From: Thermoflexus sp040289485
GTDB taxonomy: Bacteria > Chloroflexota > Anaerolineae > Thermoflexales > Thermoflexaceae
Reading direction: 5' to 3'
Assembly (NCBI RefSeq): GCF_040289485.1
Contig: NZ_PSLG01000031.1
Coordinates: 1 to 26,566, forward strand
Length of the DNA: 26,566 bases
The notes beneath the pieces were generated by a model that was not told where the DNA came from, made no database searches, and was given only the letters and a program-made list of their open reading frames with translations. This document shows, piece by piece, positions 21,973 through 26,566 of the stretch. Position numbers and translations under genes: made by a program. How positions within the stretch are numbered: position 1 is the stretch's first letter; each line of letters opens with the position of its first letter.

Positions 21973-23763
21973 TCACAGCCCGCGGCGGGTCCGGACGGCC
22001 TCCAGGGCCCGATTCCGGAAGGCCTCCAGATCCATGGCACCCAGGTCCTCCCCAGTGCGCAGGCGCACCGCCACCGTCCCCGCCGCCTGCTCCCGGTCCC
22101 CCACGATCAGCATGTAGGGGACCTTCTGCAGCTGCGCGTCGCGGATCTTGGCCTGCATGCGCTCGCTCCGGTCGTCCACCTCCACCCGCAGGCCGGCGGC
22201 CCGGAGTTTCGCGCCGACCTCCTGGGCATACGGGATGTGGCGGTCGGTGATGGGGATGACCACGACCTGGACCGGCGCCAGCCAGACCGGGAAGGCACCC
22301 GCGTAATGCTCGGTGAGGATGCCGATGAAGCGCTCGAAGGAGCCGAAGATGGCTCGGTGGATCATCACCGGACGCTTCGGGAGCCCATCGCGGTCCATAT
22401 ATTCCAAACCGAAGCGCTCCGGCATCTGGAAATCCAGTTGGACGGTGGCCAGTTGCCAGTCGCGCCCGATGGCGTCCTTAACCTGGACGTCGATCTTGGG
22501 CCCATAGAAGGCCCCTTCCCCTTCCTTCAGGCCGTATTCGATGCCGCGGCGCTCCAGGGCCTGGCGCAAGGCTTCCTCGGCGATCTCCCACAGTTGGGGA
22601 TCCCCCATCGCCTTGGGGGGCTTGGTGCTCAGGAAGAACTCGGGCTGGAAATCGAAGATGCTGTAGAAACTGTAGATCAGATCCAGCACCCCGTCGATCT
22701 CCTCCAGGATCTGGTCCGGCCGGCAGTAGATGTGGGCGTCGTCCATGGTGATCTGCCGCACCCGGAGCATGCCGTGGAGGGTGCCGGAGCGCTCGAAGCG
22801 GTGCAGCCGACCGATCTCGTTCAGCCGCAACGGCAGATCGCGATAGGAGCGCAGCCGCGAACTGTAGATGATGGTGGACTCGGGGCAGTTCATGGGCTTG
22901 AGGGAGAACTCCTGCCCCTCCACGTCCAGGAGGAACATGTTCTCGCGGTAATGCTCCCAGTGGCCGGACTGCTCCCACAGTTTCCGGTGGACCAGGATGG
23001 GGGTGGAGATCTCCTGGTAGCCCCGTCGGTCGTGCTCCTCCCGCCACAGCCGCTCCAGTTCCCGGAAGATGATCATCCCCTTCGGATGCCAGAAGGGGGC
23101 TCCCGGGGCGATCTCGTGGAAGGAGAAGAGGTCCAGTTCGCGCCCCAGGCGCCGGTGGTCCCGCTTGCGGGCCTCCTCGAGGCGCCAGAGATACTGCTCC
23201 AGTTGCTCCGGCGTCTCCCAGGCCGTCCCATAGATCCGCTGGAGCGTCGGCCGCCGCTCGTCGCCGCGCCAGTAGGCCCCGGCCACGTGGAGCAACTTGA
23301 AGGCCCCTGGATGGATCTGGCCGGTATGCTCCACGTGCGGCCCCCGACACAGGTCCTCGAAGGTATCGTGCCGATAGGTGGTCAGAACCGGCCGCTGGCC
23401 CGGCGGGAGAGGGTTGCCGTATTCATCGGTGCCGCGCTGCAGGATGTCCTCGATCAACTCCAGTTTGTAGGGCTGGTCCCGGAACAGCGCACGGGCCTCC
23501 TCCGGCGTGACCTCGCGCCGGATGAAGGGATGGTTCCCGGCGATGATCTCCCGCATGCGGGCCTCGATCCGCGCCAGGTCCTCCGGCGTCAAAGGGCGGT
23601 GGAGATCGAAGTCATAGTAGAACCCGTCCTCGATGGGGGGGCCGATGCCCAGTTTCCCCTCCGGGAACATCTCCAGGACCGCCTGGGCCATCACGTGGGC
23701 GCACGAGTGTCGGATCCGGTAGAGCCACGTCTCCTGGTAGGGCACGATCTTCTTCTGCGGCAT
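21973..23763 (-). CDS. thrS: threonyl-tRNA synthetase lacking the TGS domain
   Basis: This 596-residue class II synthetase joins threonine to tRNA-Thr. It starts directly with the editing domain (RHSCAHVMAQAV and later CRGPHVEHTG), so the N-terminal TGS domain of the 640-residue E. coli enzyme is absent. Zinc ligands are Cys293 (PMNCPE), His344 (DDAHIY) and His469 (MIHRAIFG), with the same spacing as in E. coli. Motif 2 is RFERSGTLHGMLRVRQ. The anticodon-binding domain ends the protein. ATG 23763 has GGAGG five nucleotides upstream; the open frame to 23847 runs through the T-box terminator and is not coding. The gene is under T-box control and heads dgt, the GH-like gene and the ECH gene. Confidence 0.96.
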   Translation of the reverse strand: MPQKKIVPYQETWLYRIRHSCAHVMAQAVLEMFPEGKLGIGPPIEDGFYYDFDLHRPLTPEDLARIEARMREIIAGNHPFIRREVTPEEARALFRDQPYKLELIEDILQRGTDEYGNPLPPGQRPVLTTYRHDTFEDLCRGPHVEHTGQIHPGAFKLLHVAGAYWRGDERRPTLQRIYGTAWETPEQLEQYLWRLEEARKRDHRRLGRELDLFSFHEIAPGAPFWHPKGMIIFRELERLWREEHDRRGYQEISTPILVHRKLWEQSGHWEHYRENMFLLDVEGQEFSLKPMNCPESTIIYSSRLRSYRDLPLRLNEIGRLHRFERSGTLHGMLRVRQITMDDAHIYCRPDQILEEIDGVLDLIYSFYSIFDFQPEFFLSTKPPKAMGDPQLWEIAEEALRQALERRGIEYGLKEGEGAFYGPKIDVQVKDAIGRDWQLATVQLDFQMPERFGLEYMDRDGLPKRPVMIHRAIFGSFERFIGILTEHYAGAFPVWLAPVQVVVIPITDRHIPYAQEVGAKLRAAGLRVEVDDRSERMQAKIRDAQLQKVPYMLIVGDREQAAGTVAVRLRTGEDLGAMDLEAFRNRALEAVRTRRGL

Positions 23764-23788
23764 GGGGACCTCCGGCCAAGGCTCCTCC

Positions 23789-24045
23789 AGAACGAAAGGC
23801 GCCTCCCGCCCCATCGGGACGGGAGGCGCGATCTCCCGCGGTTCCACCCCATTTCGGCCGCGCCCGAGACGCGGCCGCCCTCTCGGCCGGATAACGGCGG
23901 CCCGCCCGTCCGCCCCTACGCCGGCCGGGCCGGTTCGAGGCGGCCCCTCCAGGGCGGTATCCTCAGGTCCTCCACGGCGGGCCCTCTCAGCCTATGGGGC
24001 CCGCGCTCTGTCGTGGGGCCTCCCTGAGGACATGTCCCCTTCGTC
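23789..24045 (-). promoter_or_regulatory. T-box riboswitch leader of thrS
   Basis: The minus strand carries the T-box sequence GGGTGGAACCGCG (23849-23837), which pairs with the 3' end of an uncharged tRNA. A terminator hairpin follows at once. The bulge bases TGGA would match a tRNA ending in U-C-C-A, as many tRNA-Thr do. Upstream, an 8-bp pairing TCCTCAGG/CCTGAGGA (24030-24023 with 23967-23960) closes a 55-nt structured region that looks like a Stem I base. ACC (Thr) triplets occur at 23968-23966 and 23958-23956, but I cannot fix which one is the specifier. Without threonyl-starved tRNA the terminator should form and reduce thrS transcription. Confidence 0.85.
23799..23829 (-). terminator. 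T-box intrinsic terminator
   Basis: A strong GC-rich hairpin (about 14 bp, one mismatch-type pair, 3-nt loop) is followed on the minus strand by TTTCGTTCT. The 5' arm lies just after the T-box sequence, as expected for antiterminator competition. Confidence 0.85.
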
Positions 24046-24088
24046 GGGTTTAGGAAGCGTCACCCGCCCGGTTTCCGGGCAGGCCCTG

Positions 24089-24162
24089 TGGGCGGTAGAG
24101 GACTCGAACCTCTGACCTCCGCGTTGTCAACACGGCGCTCTCACCACCTGAGCTAACCGCCC
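24089..24162 (-). tRNA. tRNA-Val (anticodon GAC)
   Basis: A 74-nt cloverleaf lies on the minus strand. The acceptor stem is GGGCGGT/ACCGCCC with discriminator A. The D arm is GCTC/GAGC with a 9-nt loop. The anticodon stem is CCGTG/CGCGG with loop TTGACAA (anticodon GAC, reading GUC and GUU). The variable loop is 5 nt. The T arm is AGAGG/CCTCT with TTCGAGT. CCA is not encoded. It starts just downstream of a strong promoter, and a small GCCCGG/CCGGGC hairpin without a T-run follows at 24080-24066, so transcription may continue into the T-box leader. Confidence 0.97.
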
Positions 24163-24174
24163 ACGGCGCCTTTT

Positions 24175-24203
24175 ATTATAGCACCCAGCGGGGCCCCTGG
24201 CAA
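24175..24203 (-). promoter_or_regulatory. strong promoter of tRNA-Val and probably thrS
   Basis: TTGCCA (24203-24198), exactly 17 nt, then TATAAT (24180-24175), ending 12 nt before the tRNA 5' end. This is the best sigma70-type promoter in the window. No equal promoter was found between the tRNA and the T-box leader. Confidence 0.85.
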
Positions 24204-24361
24204 CACCCCAGAGGCCTCCCCCGGAGGCCGGTCCCTCGCTCATAAAACGTTAACGAAATGTTTATGTATCGCTCACATGGTAAGGGCTAATAAGGAAAGT
24301 GGCCGTGTCCCCCGGCCTTCCGGGTTCCGGACACCCTGGGACCGGCCAGGAGGTGAGGCCG
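24204..24361. other. AT-richer intergenic region before the small Arg-rich gene
   Basis: The section 24240-24296 is clearly less GC-rich than the surroundings. It holds an 8-bp palindrome CGTTAACG (24248-24255) and -10-like strings TATGTA (24263) and TAATAA (24288), but no well-spaced -35. It probably contains the plus-strand promoter for the following genes and perhaps an operator. Nothing coding is seen. Confidence 0.4.
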
Positions 24362-24484
24362 ATGCGGCGCCAGGACCTGTGGCGGATGCTGTCGCGGGGG
24401 CGGATCCCTCGCGCCCGCACGGGGATGGAGGCGCTGGCGACGGCGACCCGTCGGTGGGACCTCCTGGCCCGGTGGGGGAGGTGA
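24362..24484 (+). CDS. small Arg/Trp-rich protein (40 aa), unknown
   Basis: A 40-codon frame starts at ATG 24362 behind a very good AGGAGG (24348-24353, 8-nt spacing) and ends in TGA 24482-24484. The product has 11 Arg and 3 Trp, begins MRRQDLWRMLSRGR and ends RRWDLLARWGR. It has no cysteine, membrane helix or signal peptide. The clean ribosome-binding site and the upstream AT-rich region argue that it is translated. It could bind nucleic acid or membrane, but I do not recognise it. It precedes the DoxX gene by 75 nt and could share its transcript. Confidence 0.6.
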   Translation: MRRQDLWRMLSRGRIPRARTGMEALATATRRWDLLARWGR

Positions 24485-24559
24485 TCCGCGCCCCGCCCCT
24501 GTCGAGGCTCCGGATCGCCGGGGCAACGGCTCAACCCGCGAAGAGGAGGTGGAGGCGCC

Positions 24560-25078
24560 ATGCTGCCGCTGGATCTGGGCCTGGGAATCCTTCGGGTTCT
24601 CATCGGGTTGCTCTTCGCGGGCCATGGGGCGCGCAAGTTGCTGGGCTGGTTCGGGGGCAGCGGCCTGAACGGGACGGCGGGCTGGGTGGAGGGCCTGGGC
24701 TTCCGGCCCGGCCGCCCGTGGGCGCTGGCCTTGGGCCTGGGGGAGCTCCTTGGCGGCCTGCTCCTCGCCCTCGGCCTGGCGACGCCCGTGGCGGCCCTGC
24801 CGCTGCTGGCCACTCAGCTGGTGGCCATCGTCCGGGTCCACGCGCCCAAGGGGCTGTGGATCGAGCAGGGCGGCTTTGAATACAACCTGGTCCTCATCGC
24901 TCTGAGCGGCTTCTTCGGGCTTTACGGCCCCGGGCGCTACAGCCTGGACGCGGCGCTGGGCCTGACGTGGCCGCAGCCGGCGACGTTCGCCATCGTGCTC
25001 ATCGCGGCCCTCCTCATCACCGCGCTGGCCCTCATCGCCTCCGCCCGGGCGATGCGCCTGTCGGGCCGAGCGGCGTGA
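24560..25078 (+). CDS. DoxX-family membrane protein
   Basis: This 172-residue protein has four or five membrane helices and the DoxX-family opening LGLGILRVLIGLLFAGHGARKLLGWFGG, read here in two halves, with GFRPGRPWALALGLGELLGGLLLALG later. Members act in membrane redox, quinone or oxidative-stress functions; the role here is unknown. AGGAGGTGGAGG stands just upstream of ATG 24560. Its stop is 25 nt before the scaffold gap, so whether it continues into an operon with the disulfide oxidoreductase is unclear; a bidirectional terminator lies on the far side of the gap. Confidence 0.88.
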   Translation: MLPLDLGLGILRVLIGLLFAGHGARKLLGWFGGSGLNGTAGWVEGLGFRPGRPWALALGLGELLGGLLLALGLATPVAALPLLATQLVAIVRVHAPKGLWIEQGGFEYNLVLIALSGFFGLYGPGRYSLDAALGLTWPQPATFAIVLIAALLITALALIASARAMRLSGRAA

Positions 25079-25103
25079 GCCCCACGCCCGATGGCCCCGG
25101 CGG

Positions 25104-25113
25104 NNNNNNNNNN
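25104..25113. other. assembly gap (10 N)
   Basis: Ten N characters lie between the DoxX gene and a perfect hairpin. The real missing length may differ from ten. Confidence 0.99.
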
Positions 25114-25161
25114 TCAGAAAAAACGGGCGGCGGCCACATAGCCGCCGCCCGTTTTTTCTGA
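25114..25161. terminator. perfect 21-bp bidirectional hairpin terminator
   Basis: 25114-25134 and 25141-25161 are exact inverse complements with a 6-nt loop CACATA. The stem has an A6 tract on the left and a T6 tract on the right around a GC-rich core, so it can end transcription from either side. It directly adjoins the scaffold gap. Confidence 0.8.
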
Positions 25162-25299
25162 TCCCCAGCCCATGTCACCCCCGCCCCATCCCCGCATCTA
25201 AAGGGAATGAAGGGCAACGGTCCGCGCCACCAGGCCCTCGGACTGGGGAGAGCGGGGGCTGCGGATCGAAGCCCGAAGCCGAACCGGAAGGAGGTTGCT

Positions 25300-26043
25300 A
25301 TGGCGTTGTTGGATCCCCACACCCGCGAGGAGGTCCGCCGGATGCTGGCCGATCTCGCGCATCCGGTGCGGCTGGTCGTCTTCACGCAGAACGTGGATTG
25401 CATGTATTGCCGCGAGACGCGCCAGTTGATCGAGGAGGTCGCTGGCCTCTCGAATCAGATCACAGTGGAGGTTTACAACCGGATCATCGATCGGGAGGTG
25501 GCGGAGCGCTATGGCGTTGACAAGGCCCCGGCGGTGATCATTGAAGGGGATCAGGACTACGGCATCCGCTACTTCGGCATCCCCTCCGGCTACGAGTTCG
25601 GGTCTCTGATCGAGGACATCCGGATGGTCGGCCGCCGGGACTCGGGGCTCTCGCCGTCCAGCCGCAAGCGCCTGGCGACGCTGAACGTGCCGGTCCACAT
25701 CCAGGTCTTCGTCACGCCGACCTGTCCGTATTGCCCCCGGATGGTCCGGCTGGCCCATCAGGCGGCTTTTGAGAGCCCGTGGGTCCGGGCGGACATGATC
25801 GAGGCCATGGAGTTCCCCGAACTGGCCGACGCCTACGGCGTCTACGGCGTCCCCCGCACCGTGATCAACGAGGTCATCCACATCGAAGGGGCGGTGCCCG
25901 AGGGGTATTTCATCAACGAACTGATGAAGGTGATGGATCCGGAGGCGATGGCCCATGCGACCGCGGCGCGGGAGCGCTTGCGGGCGGAGTATCTCGCCAT
26001 CGCCCACGCGCACTATCATCACGACGAGGACGCGGAGGAGTGA
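25300..26043 (+). CDS. protein disulfide oxidoreductase with two thioredoxin folds
   Basis: This 247-residue protein has two tandem thioredoxin-like domains, each with a CxxC site: Cys34-Met-Tyr-Cys37 and Cys142-Pro-Tyr-Cys145. Each domain also has its cis-Pro loop (KAPAVII near 75-81, YGVPRTVI in the second half). This is the PDO arrangement typical of thermophilic archaea and bacteria, where it handles intracellular disulfide bonds. The C-terminal tail is His/Asp/Glu-rich (HAHYHHDEDAEE). No signal peptide is seen, so it should be cytoplasmic. AAGGAGG lies just before ATG 25300. The DUF2892 gene follows after 48 nt. Confidence 0.9.
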   Translation: MALLDPHTREEVRRMLADLAHPVRLVVFTQNVDCMYCRETRQLIEEVAGLSNQITVEVYNRIIDREVAERYGVDKAPAVIIEGDQDYGIRYFGIPSGYEFGSLIEDIRMVGRRDSGLSPSSRKRLATLNVPVHIQVFVTPTCPYCPRMVRLAHQAAFESPWVRADMIEAMEFPELADAYGVYGVPRTVINEVIHIEGAVPEGYFINELMKVMDPEAMAHATAARERLRAEYLAIAHAHYHHDEDAEE

Positions 26044-26091
26044 GGGGCCCTTTCTGCCTCCCAAAGGATCTTTAACGAAAGGAGGTCCGCC

Positions 26092-26289
26092 ATGACGGTG
26101 AACATGGCCGGTTGGGATCGGATCGTCCGGGTGATCCTAGCGGTGGTCTTCATCATGGTCTCGGCCTTCGTCCTGCGCTTCAACACCCTGGGGATCATCC
26201 TGACGATCATCGGCGTGGTCTTCGTCCTCACTTCTCTGGTGGGGTGGTGCCCGCTCTACACTGCGCTCGGCTTCCGGACGAAGCGCTGA
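26092..26289 (+). CDS. DUF2892 small membrane protein
   Basis: This 65-residue protein has two hydrophobic helices and ends with GWCPLYTALGFRT, the typical DUF2892 pattern (Cys53). These proteins occur alone or attached to rhodanese domains and often lie beside sulfur or thiol-redox genes, as here beside the disulfide oxidoreductase. AAAGGAGGT at 26079-26087 supports ATG 26092. It is followed after 27 nt by a strong terminator, so the two genes form a closed unit. Confidence 0.88.
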   Translation: MTVNMAGWDRIVRVILAVVFIMVSAFVLRFNTLGIILTIIGVVFVLTSLVGWCPLYTALGFRTKR

Positions 26290-26316
26290 GCCCCGCCCTT
26301 CCGCCAGGGGTGCAGA

Positions 26317-26350
26317 CGAGGCGGCCCTCCCGAGGGCCGCCTCGTTTTTT
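26317..26350 (+). terminator. intrinsic terminator after the PDO / DUF2892 unit
   Basis: A 13-bp GC-rich inverted repeat (26317-26329 with 26332-26344) is followed directly by T6. The central pairs next to the loop must open to make a stable turn. Confidence 0.85.
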
Positions 26351-26452
26351 GAGGCGGTGGGATGGCCCCCGGAGCAGCCCCTTGCCCACCGACATCTCGT
26401 CGTCCCTCGCGCCTATCATTTCTTTGGAGACCCTTGCTTCTGGAGGTCCGCC

Positions 26453-26566
26453 ATGACCCATCGGTCCCGGGTTCCCATTGGGCTCCTGGCCCTGGCCCTG
26501 CTGGGGGGCACCTGCCGCCCCGCACCTACCTCCCTGGAGGAACTGCCCACCGTCGCCGTCCCCCTC
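26453..26566 (+). CDS. lipoprotein, N-terminal part only (cut by window end)
   Basis: The frame from ATG 26453 stays open to the window end (38 codons). It starts with a basic segment MTHRSRVP, a hydrophobic run and a lipobox-like LLGGTC (Cys21), then a Pro/Thr-rich region, as in an exported lipoprotein. GGAGGT lies upstream with good spacing. TATCAT at 26414-26419 may be its -10. No function can be given from this fragment. Confidence 0.7.
   Translation, partial: MTHRSRVPIGLLALALLGGTCRPAPTSLEELPTVAVPL

Noticed and set aside
23763..23847. N-terminal extension of ThrRS
   Set aside because: It would translate the T-box terminator hairpin; a ribosome-binding site precedes ATG 23763.
20434..24027. 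A 1197-codon plus-strand open frame
   Set aside because: It lies antisense to thrS, dgt and the GH-like gene and is a product of high GC; the minus-strand genes have clear family motifs.

Overview
This window is about 26.5 kb of chromosome from a high-GC bacterium. The gene repertoire suggests a thermophilic member of the Chloroflexota. Pointers are a two-domain thermophile-type protein disulfide oxidoreductase, a serine-palmitoyltransferase-like enzyme, a coiled-coil plus PD-(D/E)XK protein of a kind common in Chloroflexota and Cyanobacteria, and a T-box leader in a GC-rich genome. The lineage is inferred from content only; there is no rRNA or other marker to settle it. No transposase, prophage or CRISPR array is visible. 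A 10-base run of N at 25104-25113 marks a scaffold gap.

Left part (1-7097, mostly + strand). A truncated PPOX-type flavin protein is followed by an ABC importer (ATPase, permease, NMT1/THI5-like lipoprotein) resembling thiamine-pyrimidine uptake systems. A two-gene minus-strand unit follows (P-loop kinase and an unknown protein). Next is a plus-strand pair, an EamA/DMT transporter and a tryptophanase-type beta-eliminating lyase.

Middle (7130-13708, minus strand). A five-gene run is probably one operon: sbcD, sbcC, a YqhQ/DUF1385 membrane protein, ychF, and a short-chain dehydrogenase gene that is broken by what looks like a 59-bp insertion. Divergent from it is a coiled-coil protein (13858-15036) built on an 84-bp tandem repeat and ending in a degenerate PD-(D/E)XK domain.

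15091-18693. A minus-strand set encodes a serine-palmitoyltransferase-like enzyme, an FmdB-type zinc ribbon and a membrane-anchored surface protein. Divergent from it is a tight plus-strand trio: a DUF3054 membrane protein, an 87-residue protein and a membrane-anchored Cas4/RecB-like nuclease homologue.

18711-24203 (minus strand). One strong promoter (TTGCCA, 17 nt, TATAAT) precedes tRNA-Val(GAC). It is followed by a T-box leader, thrS (without a TGS domain), a dGTPase-like HD hydrolase, a secreted glycoside-hydrolase-like protein and an enoyl-CoA hydratase family protein. Spacing within the protein-coding part is 12 nt or less, so all may share a transcript, with the T-box controlling the protein genes in response to uncharged tRNA-Thr.

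Right end (24362-26566, + strand). There is a 40-residue Arg-rich small protein, a DoxX-family membrane protein, the scaffold gap beside a perfect 21-bp hairpin, a protein disulfide oxidoreductase, a DUF2892 membrane protein, a strong terminator, and the beginning of a lipoprotein gene cut by the window edge.
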